Shown piece by piece: positions 1-8,122 of a stretch of DNA of 64,000 nt. Each line of letters begins with the position of its first letter. The first letter of the stretch is position 1. A model generated the notes under the pieces. It made no database searches. It worked only from the letters and a program-made list of their open reading frames with translations, and was not told the origin of the DNA. A program made the position numbers and the translations under genes. The DNA comes from Virgibacillus_R byunsanensis (GTDB lineage: Bacteria; Bacillota; Bacilli; Bacillales; Amphibacillaceae). Location: the NCBI RefSeq assembly GCF_042675965.1, contig NZ_JBHTKJ010000012.1, positions 231,038 to 295,037 of the forward strand, read 5' to 3'.

Positions 1-252
1 TTCAGATATCTTCGTACCATAACTAACAATGATATACATATCTATATGAAGATGATTTTCTTCCTGTCTGACAACTACACCTTTTGAGAAATTTTCTTTT
101 CTAAGGATTTCTGCAATCCCGTCCCTGATCTGGCTTTTTGATGCCATACCAACAATACCGTAGCACTCGACTGCTGCGCCACCAGCAATTGTAGAAATAA
201 CTTCATTTGTAATCGTTACGTGACCATCATTTGTATTAAGTTCAATGGACAT
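1..252 (-). CDS. yloU: Asp23/YloU family protein, N-terminal part (cut by window edge)
   Basis: The first 84 codons of an Asp23/YloU-family protein run off the left edge of the window, so the C-terminus is not visible. The start ATG (252-250) follows a good GAGGAGG site at 8 nt spacing. The family signature is seen in the opening Ser-Ile-Glu-Leu stretch followed by the GGAAVECYGIVGM-like core typical of small Asp23 proteins (about 120 aa). Family members are envelope or alkaline-shock associated; the exact role of YloU is not established. It lies divergent to rpmB, as in Bacillus subtilis, where it precedes the dihydroxyacetone-kinase-like gene yloV. Confidence 0.85.
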   Translation of the reverse strand, partial: MSIELNTNDGHVTITNEVISTIAGGAAVECYGIVGMASKSQIRDGIAEILRKENFSKGVVVRQEENHLHIDMYIIVSYGTKISE

Positions 253-398
253 AATTATCCTCCTCTAATACCCACTCGTTATAAGGATATTTTACTACAA
301 GCAATTCAATATTAAAAGTATCATTATTCCATACTAATTTTATTTCTTATAAAGAATGGATGAATTCCGTTGATCTGTCAAGTGTTCTTTCTTTATAG

Positions 399-479
399 TT
401 TAGAAAACTTGGCTAATCGTCATGTTAATTGCACTTATGTAGATAAAAAAGTTTTATACCTTATTATTTACTAAAAAAT
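399..479 (+). repeat. Two-hairpin short interspersed repeat (family R), copy 1
   Basis: Begins TTAGAAAACTTGGC and ends in an A-rich run after CTTATGTAG and TTTTATACC motifs. The same layout recurs near 33.84, 34.58, 36.22, 40.02 and 63.94 kb. It occupies the centre of the yloU-rpmB divergent gap (253-575). The rest of that gap holds the rpmB promoter; I see no gene in it. Confidence 0.7.
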
Positions 480-502
480 ACGCCAATAATTACAAGGAAT
501 AA

Positions 503-531
503 TTGCATTATATCGGCACCTGTGATAAATT
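503..531 (+). promoter_or_regulatory. Candidate sigma-A promoter for rpmB
   Basis: TTGCAT (503-508), a 17-bp spacer and TAAATT (526-531) with an extended TG one base before the -10. It lies 45 bp upstream of the rpmB start. Spacing is ideal and the -10 match is only 4 of 6, so confidence is moderate. Confidence 0.45.
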
Positions 532-575
532 ATATAAGTACTAAATGACACTTGTATAGAGTAGGAGGGATTACC

Positions 576-764
576 ATGGCTAGAAAATGTGTTGTAACTG
601 GACGTAAAACTCGCAGTGGAAACCAACGTTCTCACGCTATGAATTCCAACAAGCGTAATTGGAAGGCTAATGTGCAAAAAGTTCGTATTATGGTAGATGG
701 AAAACCTAAAAAAGTTTATGTTTCTGCTCGCGCCCTTAAATCAGGTAAAGTAGAGCGCGTATAA
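576..764 (+). CDS. rpmB: Large ribosomal subunit protein bL28
   Basis: This encodes a 62-residue bL28, the usual length in Bacillus. The ATG at 576 is chosen because AGGAGGG sits 7 nt upstream and the protein then starts MARKC, as in B. subtilis; an upstream in-frame start at 552 has no such site. It has the L28 core with the KKVYVSARALKSGKVERV-like C-terminus. A single Cys at residue 5 and no other Cys indicate the zinc-free form. It is a component of the 50S subunit near the E site. It is monocistronic, with its own promoter and a strong terminator directly downstream, and is transcribed opposite to spoVM. Confidence 0.97.
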   Translation: MARKCVVTGRKTRSGNQRSHAMNSNKRNWKANVQKVRIMVDGKPKKVYVSARALKSGKVERV

Positions 765-796
765 TATACCTGATGACTTAACATTAGTTAGTGGCT

Positions 797-829
797 AAAG
801 AGCACCCAATCATATTGGGTGCTCTTTTA
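797..829 (+). terminator. Intrinsic terminator of rpmB
   Basis: AGAGCACCCAAT pairs with ATTGGGTGCTCT around a 3-nt loop, followed by TTTT. The T-tract runs straight into the left 8-bp direct repeat of the mobile element beginning at 836. Confidence 0.93.
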
Positions 830-835
830 TGTTTA

Positions 836-1492
836 GTCTGTTTTCGTAAAGTTTGTTGCTTTTTAGAGAATAGATATAAACTGCGACATAACTTGATGTG
901 ACGGTTAACCTACCGCTACGGAAATACACTTCGCTTTCACCCATCCGGGTACAAGTGCGACATCTGCTTCGTTTCACTGCGCAGTGTCTTCTACCCGTGG
1001 GCGGCTGATGAGCCTCCTCGAGCTAACGCTCTCTGGGGTCTCAGGCTAGGCCTCTGCTCCCACAGGATAAGGAAAGCTACATAGCTAGACATCGCACGCA
1101 GAAAATCGGTTTGTATTTTCAAGGAGTCTACGTGTATTTCCTCCGCTGTTATTTCTGTTACTGTCGTGGGACTGTATTAGTATTAATAGAACCCCTTACC
1201 AGTCAGGGTGAGCGGAGGGCGGTGACTCCTGCTGGAACAGCACGTGTCTGAAGACACCGCTCAGATGCGCCTGCGTCTTCTAGTAACGCTTCGAAGTATG
1301 CTTCCTCAGCGCAAGGGAACGAAGAAGATGATTCAAGTAGTACCCTGGCTGAAGCCGTGCCCGCGGAAAGCATCCGCCCGTAGCGATCCCAGACGGTGGC
1401 AATAGCACGCGTTCTTAGAAATAAGCCTAAAGTTACGTCGCAGTTTATATCAACTATGAAGTTGAAAAAGCAACATGCGTGCGAAAACAGCC
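836..1492 (+). mobile_element. MITE-like GC-rich element (family A), copy 1, 657 bp
   Basis: Terminal inverted repeats: the left end starts GTCTGTTTTCG and continues through a TTTGTTGC block to GATATAAACTGCGAC (873-887). The right end carries the complement (GTCGCAGTTTATATC, then GCAACA and CGAAAACAGCC). An 8-bp direct repeat flanks it: TATGTTTA at 828-835 and AATGTTTA at 1493-1500 (7 of 8). Inside are two GC-rich palindromic arms pointing away from each other. The arm loop near 1259-1347 carries about 60-80 extra bases compared with the other copies. It has no credible ORF, so it would be mobilised in trans. It fills most of the rpmB-spoVM gap. Confidence 0.85.
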
Positions 1493-1517
1493 AATGTTTA
1501 TGATTAACTTGTACAAA

Positions 1518-1562
1518 TAAAAAAATGAGCTTCTGTCAAGAATATTGACAAAAGCTAGCTTA
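1518..1562 (-). terminator. Intrinsic terminator downstream of spoVM
   Basis: On the minus strand TTTTGTCAATA and TTCTTGACAGAAGCTC form an imperfect stem, followed by a run of seven T. It ends the prpC-to-spoVM block before the mobile element. Confidence 0.75.
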
Positions 1563-1564
1563 CA

Positions 1565-1648
1565 TTACTTATCTTTTTTAAACATTCCAATAACCACTCG
1601 AACAAATCCACCTAAAAACCTTGGGAGCTTAATAGTATAAAATTTCAT
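1565..1648 (-). CDS. spoVM: Stage V sporulation protein SpoVM (27 aa)
   Basis: This 27-codon gene starts MKFYTIKLP and has a GGF..VV.GMF core with a basic KKDK tail. It closely matches the 26-aa B. subtilis SpoVM. In that organism the amphipathic helix recognises the positively curved forespore membrane and anchors SpoIVA for coat assembly. The ATG at 1648 follows GGAGGAGGG at 6-7 nt. Its position between thiN and rpmB is the same as in B. subtilis. It is easily missed because of its size. The conserved Pro at residue 9, important for membrane recognition in B. subtilis, is present. Confidence 0.95.
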   Translation of the reverse strand: MKFYTIKLPRFLGGFVRVVIGMFKKDK

Positions 1649-1679
1649 GAGTTCGCCCTCCTCCATTTACCAACACAGG

Positions 1680-2348
1680 TCACTTTGGAATCGCATCAGA
1701 AATAGCATCACGACTCTTTACTAGTAATAGTATGCCTTCTTGATACGAAAAAGTACCATTATTTGAAAGAAGCTTGTTTGATATACAGAGAGTTGAACCC
1801 CACGAAACAGTTTCATGTTCTAATGGATAATAAAATCCTTCTAACGTTAACCCATAAACATCAGGAGTATAAGCAATAAATGAAATATTGGGATATTCTT
1901 CACTCCGTACAACTGTATGAGTACCCGGGAGTGTTAACGTTAGTTGATTATATTTATCGACAATAGTCCCTTGAATGTTATTTTTTATAATAGCATAAAG
2001 AAGTTGGATGTTGATCAAGGAATGATCTAATCTCCCACCAGTCACACCAAACAAATAAATAGATACAGGATTTAATTCATACGCCTTAAATATGGCAATC
2101 TCTAAATCTGTATGATCTTTTTCAATGGGAAATTCCTCAAAAAAATGTGCTTGTTGTTGAATAAGTGATTTTTCTTCATTTGAAATAGAATCAAAATCTC
2201 CTAGTGCATAGTTAAGAGGTAGATCATTATCTATGATTGTAATGGCACCGCGATCTGCACCAATCCAAATATCCATTTTGTCTTTATAATTATCTAGGTC
2301 TGGGATAAGTTCTGTTGGACCATTCCCAATTATACCCACGTTTTGCAT
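1680..2348 (-). CDS. thiN: Thiamine pyrophosphokinase
   Basis: A 222-aa ThiN converts thiamine plus ATP to thiamine pyrophosphate in the cytosol. Visible motifs are GNGP (8-11), GADRG (30-34), GDFDS (50-54), KDHTDLE (77-83) and GVTGGRLDH (101-109), which together form the ATP/Mg site of the family. The start at 2348 is preferred because GGAG lies 8 nt upstream. An ATG two codons earlier (2354) overlaps the rpe stop as TAATG but leaves only 2 nt from the same site. It is coupled to rpe; spoVM follows 31 nt downstream. Confidence 0.93.
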   Translation of the reverse strand: MQNVGIIGNGPTELIPDLDNYKDKMDIWIGADRGAITIIDNDLPLNYALGDFDSISNEEKSLIQQQAHFFEEFPIEKDHTDLEIAIFKAYELNPVSIYLFGVTGGRLDHSLINIQLLYAIIKNNIQGTIVDKYNQLTLTLPGTHTVVRSEEYPNISFIAYTPDVYGLTLEGFYYPLEHETVSWGSTLCISNKLLSNNGTFSYQEGILLLVKSRDAISDAIPK

Positions 2349-2353
2349 ATTCA

Positions 2354-3016
2354 TTACTCCACAGTGTTTGTTGCGTCTTTGATTTCTCTTATAGCCTGAT
2401 TTCTGTTTGATCTATTAAATACAGCACTTCCAGCTACTAAAACATCTACACCAGCATCTGTGCAAATTTTCGCTGTATCAACATTAACCCCACCGTCGAC
2501 TTCTATTTCAAATGATAAGTTAAGCTCTTTTCTCCAAGCTGCAATCTGTTTCATTTTGTTTACAGTCCCTTCGATAAATGACTGTCCGCCAAAGCCAGGA
2601 TTAACCGTCATGACCAGCACAAGATCAACATCTGGTAATATTTCTTTAATTGCCTCTGCTGGTGTTGCTGGATTAATTACTACACCAGCCTTTGTTCCAG
2701 TGCTTTTAATTAATTGAATAGTCCTATGTAAATGAGGACATGTCTCTTGGTGTACAGAAATAATGGATGCACCGGCTTCACTGAACATTGGTATATACCT
2801 ATCCGGATTTTCAATCATTAGGTGAACGTCTAACGGTAGATCTGTAACAGGTTTAATTGCCTCAACTATTAGTGGGCCAATTGTAATATTAGGTACGAAA
2901 TGACCATCCATTACATCCACATGTATATAGTCGGCTCCTCCCTTATCCACCTCCATAATTTCTTCGGCAAGCTTCGAAAAATCTGCTGATAATATCGATG
3001 GTGCAATTTTTACCAT
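2354..3016 (-). CDS. rpe: Ribulose-phosphate 3-epimerase
   Basis: A 220-aa TIM-barrel enzyme that interconverts ribulose-5-P and xylulose-5-P in the pentose phosphate pathway. The N-terminus reads MVKIAPSILSADF. The metal and catalytic signature HVDVMDGHFVPN is present with Asp34, and the later NPGFGGQ and VDGGVN motifs are intact. ATG 3016 is chosen because GAGGT lies 7 nt upstream; a TTG two codons earlier is possible but poorly spaced. The start region overlaps the rsgA stop codon (TGA at 3021-3019), so the two are coupled. Confidence 0.96.
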   Translation of the reverse strand: MVKIAPSILSADFSKLAEEIMEVDKGGADYIHVDVMDGHFVPNITIGPLIVEAIKPVTDLPLDVHLMIENPDRYIPMFSEAGASIISVHQETCPHLHRTIQLIKSTGTKAGVVINPATPAEAIKEILPDVDLVLVMTVNPGFGGQSFIEGTVNKMKQIAAWRKELNLSFEIEVDGGVNVDTAKICTDAGVDVLVAGSAVFNRSNRNQAIREIKDATNTVE

Positions 3017-3018
3017 TT

Positions 3019-3894
3019 TCAATACCTCGGCTTTCTTGTTTGAATTTCAGTATAAAAACTTAAATAATGTTCGTATCGATAGGATGCTATTTCTCCCTCT
3101 TCCACAGCTTGTTTTACTGCACATTTTGGTTCTTTATTATGCATACATCCTCTGAATTTACAATTTTCCTTCCGTTCTCTCATCTCTGGAAAACAATCTG
3201 CTAATTCTTCAAGTTCTATTTCATTAAAGTCGAGTGAACTGAAACCGGGAGTATCAGCAACTAGACCATTACTCACCTCTATCAGTTCTACATGCCGTGT
3301 TGTATGCTTCCCTCTTCCAAGACTTTTAGAAATATCGTCTGTCTTTAAAAGCAGGGAAGGCTTTAGTGCGTTTAGCAACGACGACTTTCCTACACCAGAT
3401 TGACCTGCAATAACCGATACATGATCTGAAAAATAAGAATCTAAATGATTTAATTCTTTTTTTGTTGAAATTAATTCAACTTGATAACCAATAGCTTTAT
3501 AATCTTGTTGATATTTTTCTATATTCTTGTTTAAATCCTCTGAGATGACATCCATTTTTGAGATAAAGATAATCGGCTCAATATCTTTAGACTCGATAAG
3601 GACTAGAAATCGATCGAGCAACAAAGGACTAAAATCAGGCATTGTAGCAGAACTTAGAATAACTGCTTGGTCAATATTAGCTATAGGTGGTCGTATTAGT
3701 TCGTTTTTTCTAGTTTCAATAGTTGAAATATATCCCTCACCAGGGTTGCTTATATCAAATGTAACGAAATCTCCAACGAGGGGGTTGATTTTCTTTTTAC
3801 GAAAAACGCCTCTACCTCTACACTGATATATGTCTACACCTGATTTTACATAATAAAATCCACTTAATGCTTTGATGATTCTGCCCTTTGTCAT
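3019..3894 (-). CDS. rsgA: Ribosome small-subunit biogenesis GTPase RsgA
   Basis: A 291-aa circularly permuted GTPase acting late in 30S maturation. An N-terminal OB domain is followed by the permuted order G4 (SKMD, 112-115), G1 (GQSGVGKSS, 164-172), G2 (GRGKHTT, 193-199) and G3 (DTPGFSS, 214-220). A C-terminal zinc finger follows, with Cys245, Cys250, His252 and Cys258. The ATG directly follows the prkC TAA, with AAGGTG 5 nt upstream. In B. subtilis RsgA (CpgA) is a PrkC substrate, which gives the gene pair a functional link. Confidence 0.97.
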   Translation of the reverse strand: MTKGRIIKALSGFYYVKSGVDIYQCRGRGVFRKKKINPLVGDFVTFDISNPGEGYISTIETRKNELIRPPIANIDQAVILSSATMPDFSPLLLDRFLVLIESKDIEPIIFISKMDVISEDLNKNIEKYQQDYKAIGYQVELISTKKELNHLDSYFSDHVSVIAGQSGVGKSSLLNALKPSLLLKTDDISKSLGRGKHTTRHVELIEVSNGLVADTPGFSSLDFNEIELEELADCFPEMRERKENCKFRGCMHNKEPKCAVKQAVEEGEIASYRYEHYLSFYTEIQTRKPRY

Positions 3895-5892
3895 TTATTC
3901 ACCTTCTTCATAGGAAACTGTTTTATTGATTACTATATCATCATCTCTCATTACTTTATATTCTGCACTTTCACCATGTGGAATAGTTAGCGTAATACTA
4001 AATGGTGTATCTTCTGTAATTGTTTCTTCATCATATACATTTTCAATATCATTTTCCATATCTCCTATATATATTCTCACCGTCTGTTCTACTGGCTGAT
4101 CCTGATTTTCATCAGATTCCTCAGGATTATAATCTATAGTAAAGCTTTCCTCGTGAGATACAGGAGGTTTTTCTTCAGGACCCATCGAAATATATACCTC
4201 CACCGTGTCCCCTTCTTCTAATTCCGTATTTGGTGCAGGATCCTGGCGAATTACTTCCCCTTCAGGAGCATCCTCTGAATGTTCTCTTATAGGATCCATA
4301 ACGAGGTTTTGGCCTTCTAGGGAATCTCTTGCCTCTTGTTCACTCATTCCTCTTAAATTGTTTAAACTGATCGGTTCAGGACCAGAACTCACTTCAAATA
4401 TAACACGCGTTTCACTTGGAACTACTTCTGTACCTGGTTCCGGTTGTATTTGTTTGACAATTTCTCCTTCTGGCTTATCAGAAGATACCTCCCAAGAGAT
4501 TATTTCTGAATAACCTAGTTCATCGAGTAATCGCTGCTCTTGGCGGAAGTCTTTACCAACATAATCGGCAAATTCTACTTTCTCTTTTCCTTGACTCACG
4601 TATAAAGTAATAGAATCTTCTTCTTTAACTGTTCTTCCCGCTCTTGGGTCTGTTTTAACTACAAACCCTTCCTCAATATCCTCTGAGTACATGTATTCAC
4701 GATCTGCCTGTAAATTACTCTTTTCGAGTTCATCTACAGCCTCTTCATACTCAAGCTCTACCACATCAGGAACTTCTACATCCTTTGGCTTAAGCAAGCT
4801 TGGAATAATAAATAAAGCTGCAACACTGGTTGCAAGGAGGATAAATACTATTATCGAAATAATTAACCATTTTTTCTTTCGCTTTTTCTTCTTCTTAGGA
4901 GGTTGCTCGTCCAACGCTTCCTCAGCAAATTTTTTCGTATTACCATTTGTAGCGTGTACAATTGTATTTTGATTAGCATAATCCTGCATCTGATTATCTG
5001 TAATTATCGGAATTGCTTTTGTTTCCTCCCCTGCTTCAACAGGAGGAGTAAATTTTTCTTCGTTTATTTTACTAGGATCTAATGCAGTTACTAACCCTTC
5101 TTCCATATCATATACGGTATCATAGCGATGAAACGGATCTTTTGATGTTGCCTTTAATACGATATTTTCAACGCTTTGGGGCACATCCTGATTAAACCTT
5201 CTGACAGATGGTGTGTCACTTTGTAAATGTTTTAATGCAATAGACACAGGAGATTGTCCTGAAAAAGGTAAACGACGAGTTAAAAGTTCAAAAAGTACGA
5301 TTCCAAGTGAATAAATATCGGATTTTTTTGTAGCCATTCCACCTCGGGCTTGTTCCGGTGAAAGGTAATGTACAGATCCTAAAATAGAATTGGTTTGAGT
5401 TAAGGACGTTGCACTAAGCGCAACAGCAATCCCAAAGTCAGTTACTTTTACTTGTCCATATGTATCAATTAAAATATTTTGCGGTTTAATGTCACGGTGT
5501 ACAATATCATTTGCATGTGCATGAGCAATGGCTGCTGTTACTTGTTTCATAATATCTAATGCTTCTTGGACATCGATAGGCCCATAGCGTTGTATGTATT
5601 CTTTCAAAGTCATTCCATCCACATATTCCATTACCATATATAAGAACTGGTCTTCATCTCCAACATCGTATATGTTTACAATATTAGGATGCGAAAGGCT
5701 TGTTGCGGACTGTGCTTCACGGTCAAAACGCGCAATAAACTCTTCATCATTGGCATATTCAAGACGAAGTACTTTTATAGCAACGTCACGATCTAAAATG
5801 GTATCCTTCGCCAAGTAAACATTAGCCATTCCGCCGCCGCCAATTGTTTCAATTATTTTATAACGATCATTCAATAGATGACCTTTTAACAC
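3895..5892 (-). CDS. prkC: PASTA-domain Ser/Thr protein kinase PrkC
   Basis: A 665-aa Hanks-type kinase. The N-terminal cytosolic kinase has the Gly-rich loop near 17-22, Lys40, HRD with Asp134, DFG at 152-154 and a Thr/Ser-rich activation segment at 162-170. A basic Lys/Arg stretch precedes a single TM helix (about 342-364). Three extracellular PASTA repeats (about 371-575) and a C-terminal extension of about 90 aa follow. The family senses muropeptides and controls germination and wall homeostasis. The start is GTG, with GAAGGTG 7 nt upstream, overlapping the last 7 nt of prpC. The kinase-phosphatase pair is co-transcribed. Confidence 0.97.
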   Translation of the reverse strand: MLKGHLLNDRYKIIETIGGGGMANVYLAKDTILDRDVAIKVLRLEYANDEEFIARFDREAQSATSLSHPNIVNIYDVGDEDQFLYMVMEYVDGMTLKEYIQRYGPIDVQEALDIMKQVTAAIAHAHANDIVHRDIKPQNILIDTYGQVKVTDFGIAVALSATSLTQTNSILGSVHYLSPEQARGGMATKKSDIYSLGIVLFELLTRRLPFSGQSPVSIALKHLQSDTPSVRRFNQDVPQSVENIVLKATSKDPFHRYDTVYDMEEGLVTALDPSKINEEKFTPPVEAGEETKAIPIITDNQMQDYANQNTIVHATNGNTKKFAEEALDEQPPKKKKKRKKKWLIISIIVFILLATSVAALFIIPSLLKPKDVEVPDVVELEYEEAVDELEKSNLQADREYMYSEDIEEGFVVKTDPRAGRTVKEEDSITLYVSQGKEKVEFADYVGKDFRQEQRLLDELGYSEIISWEVSSDKPEGEIVKQIQPEPGTEVVPSETRVIFEVSSGPEPISLNNLRGMSEQEARDSLEGQNLVMDPIREHSEDAPEGEVIRQDPAPNTELEEGDTVEVYISMGPEEKPPVSHEESFTIDYNPEESDENQDQPVEQTVRIYIGDMENDIENVYDEETITEDTPFSITLTIPHGESAEYKVMRDDDIVINKTVSYEEGE

Positions 5893-6647
5893 AGATTTTC
5901 ACCTTCTTTCGCAGGAGAATCATGACTTATTATTGCGAGAGAGATATTATCCTCCCCACCCCGCTCATTTGCTAAATTTATAAATTGTTGCATTGTTTCC
6001 TCTAAACCACTGTCTGACACTATCAATTCAGCTAATTCTTCATCCGTAACCTTATTAGTTAATCCATCCGAACAAAGCAAGAGTCTATCACCTTGTTCCC
6101 AACCGATAGATTGGATTTCTGCGGTAATTTGTTCTTCAGTCCCTAATGCTCGTAACAGAACGTTCTTCCTTGGATGCTGCTCTGCATCATCCTTAGATAT
6201 TTGTCCTGAACGAACAAGCTCATTTACAAGTGAATGGTCGTCTGTGATTTGGGTGAAATTATTTTCATTCAACAAATAGCACCTACTGTCCCCAATATGG
6301 GCTATTGTGACAAACTCATCGGTGCAAACAGTAACCACAATAGTTGTTCCCATTCCTTGACAAGCTTCATTATTATTTGCCTCATGATAAATAGACTTGT
6401 TCATTGTTATAACGGCATTCCAAAGCCATTCTTCTATTTCTTCTGGAGATGCTTTGGAATCGGTCTCCTCCCATTTTTCTTGAATGATCGAAGTTGCCAT
6501 TTTACTAGCTATATCTCCAGCCTGATGACCACCCATTCCATCAGCAACTATTGCTAATAATTGTTGGGACCGATTATAAAAGACACCACCTGAGTCTTCA
6601 TTATGGTTTCTTACTTTACCCTGGTCAGTTGTAAATTTCCCTTTCAT
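5886..6647 (-). CDS. prpC: PP2C-type protein phosphatase PrpC
   Basis: A 253-aa PPM phosphatase that reverses PrkC phosphorylation. Metal-binding motifs are visible: NEDS (16-19), DGMGG (36-40), a GDSR motif and the terminal EDNIS motif. The ATG at 6647 has AGGGGTGATAGG upstream and gives the B. subtilis-like N-terminus MKGKFTTDQG; a GTG 10 codons upstream is less likely. About 125 bp separate it from rsmB. B. subtilis has rlmN there, and this window does not. Confidence 0.96.
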   Translation of the reverse strand: MKGKFTTDQGKVRNHNEDSGGVFYNRSQQLLAIVADGMGGHQAGDIASKMATSIIQEKWEETDSKASPEEIEEWLWNAVITMNKSIYHEANNNEACQGMGTTIVVTVCTDEFVTIAHIGDSRCYLLNENNFTQITDDHSLVNELVRSGQISKDDAEQHPRKNVLLRALGTEEQITAEIQSIGWEQGDRLLLCSDGLTNKVTDEELAELIVSDSGLEETMQQFINLANERGGEDNISLAIISHDSPAKEGENLC

Positions 6648-6772
6648 CCTATCACCCCTTTTTCCTACACTATACACAGTAAGATTTACGTCCTGCCTAT
6701 AGTATCGTAAAGCAGCATGAACAATACTATAAGTATTACATAATTTTACTAAAAACTACAATAGTATTCCAT

Positions 6773-8122
6773 TTATTTACTTTTTATAAGTCGTGTTAGA
6801 AAGAATCCATCTGTTTGAAACGTTTGAGGAAAAAGCTGTAGACCCAGTTCAGTATGACCTGGTGAATTTGCTACATTGCTCGGTAGTTGGTCAAACAGTT
6901 GGTAATCGACATTATAATCTGTATGTTTTTTTAAGAAAGCTTCGACTACACCTTCGTTTTCCTCTTTATCAACAGTACATGTGCTATAAATTAACTGACC
7001 GTCTTTTTTAAGTAAAGGTGCTACACTTTCCATAATCTCTAATTGAATATCTGCTAAGCGCTCAATATCCTTTTCCTGTTTATTGTACTTGATATCAGGC
7101 TTACCACGAATAACGCCTAAACCTGAACATGGTGCATCAACCAGGATACGATCAAAGGTTTCCTTCTCATACATCTGGTGAAGATCTCTGGCATCAGCTT
7201 GTTTTGCATCTATTATAGTTAAATTCAATTCACTTGCTTTTTTGTTGAGAAGTTTTGCCTTTTTGGCATGCAGATCATACGCGTGAATAACACCTTGATC
7301 CTCCATCTTTTCTGCAATGTGAGTCACTTTGCCACCAGGTGCACTACATGCATCTAAAACCTGTAAACCTGGTTTCAGATTCATAACCTCACCAACCAGC
7401 ATCGAACTTTGATCTTGGACTGTAACGAAGCCTTCAGAAAACAACGAAGTCTTTAGGACGTTTCCTTCTTTAATAACGATACCTTGACTTGAAAAATCAG
7501 AGGCGATAACATCCATACCTAGTTCTTTTAATCTTTTTATTGTTTCATCCCGTGTTCCTCTTAACGGTTGAACCCTTATTGACATTGGTTTACGACCTAA
7601 ATTGGCTTCACACATTTCTCGTGTGATTGTTTCACCATACATGGACAACCATCTTTTAACCAACCATTCAGGATGACTTGTCTCAATAGAGATTTTTGTA
7701 GAAGTATTGGTAATTTTACTTGTGTCACGAACACCTTGTCGTTGCAGACTTCTAAGTACACCATTGACTAGAGAGGAGATCCCTTTGTGACCCTTACGTT
7801 TAGCTATTTCAACAGCTTCATGAATGATCGCGTGATCGGGTATTTTATCTAAGAATACCGATTGATAAACAGACATTCTTAATAACATTCTTACCCAGGG
7901 TTCTAGCTTCTTTTTGGGGTTTAAAAAATCCTCAAGGTAGAAATCCAGTGTGATTTTTCGCTGCATGGTTCCATAAACGACTTCCGTTAAAAGGCCCTCA
8001 TCCTTAGGATTTATTTTTCGAGATTTTAATTCATGATCAATTAATAAATGACTATATCCACTGTCTTGCTCAATTCTTACTAAAATGTCCACAATCGCTT
8101 CTCTTAATTGGTAGTTACTCAT
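6773..8122 (-). CDS. rsmB: 16S rRNA m5C967 methyltransferase RsmB
   Basis: A 449-aa two-domain protein. An N-terminal NusB-like RNA-binding domain (about 1-140) is followed by a Rossmann methyltransferase with SAM motif LDACSAPGGK (256-265). Both m5C-MTase cysteines are present: Cys332 in DAPCSGLG and Cys382 in YSTCTV. It methylates C967 (E. coli numbering) of 16S rRNA. ATG 8122 directly follows the fmt stop, so translation is coupled to fmt. Length is normal for the family. Confidence 0.96.
   Translation of the reverse strand: MSNYQLREAIVDILVRIEQDSGYSHLLIDHELKSRKINPKDEGLLTEVVYGTMQRKITLDFYLEDFLNPKKKLEPWVRMLLRMSVYQSVFLDKIPDHAIIHEAVEIAKRKGHKGISSLVNGVLRSLQRQGVRDTSKITNTSTKISIETSHPEWLVKRWLSMYGETITREMCEANLGRKPMSIRVQPLRGTRDETIKRLKELGMDVIASDFSSQGIVIKEGNVLKTSLFSEGFVTVQDQSSMLVGEVMNLKPGLQVLDACSAPGGKVTHIAEKMEDQGVIHAYDLHAKKAKLLNKKASELNLTIIDAKQADARDLHQMYEKETFDRILVDAPCSGLGVIRGKPDIKYNKQEKDIERLADIQLEIMESVAPLLKKDGQLIYSTCTVDKEENEGVVEAFLKKHTDYNVDYQLFDQLPSNVANSPGHTELGLQLFPQTFQTDGFFLTRLIKSK

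Noticed and set aside
836..1492. Family A element as a group II intron or structured ribozyme
   Set aside because: There is no reverse transcriptase, no domain V-like motif, and the 8-bp direct repeats with inverted termini point to DNA transposition.
6648..6772. Possible rlmN remnant between rsmB and prpC
   Set aside because: The 125-bp gap is AT-rich and shows no radical-SAM Cys motif in any frame, so no remnant can be supported.
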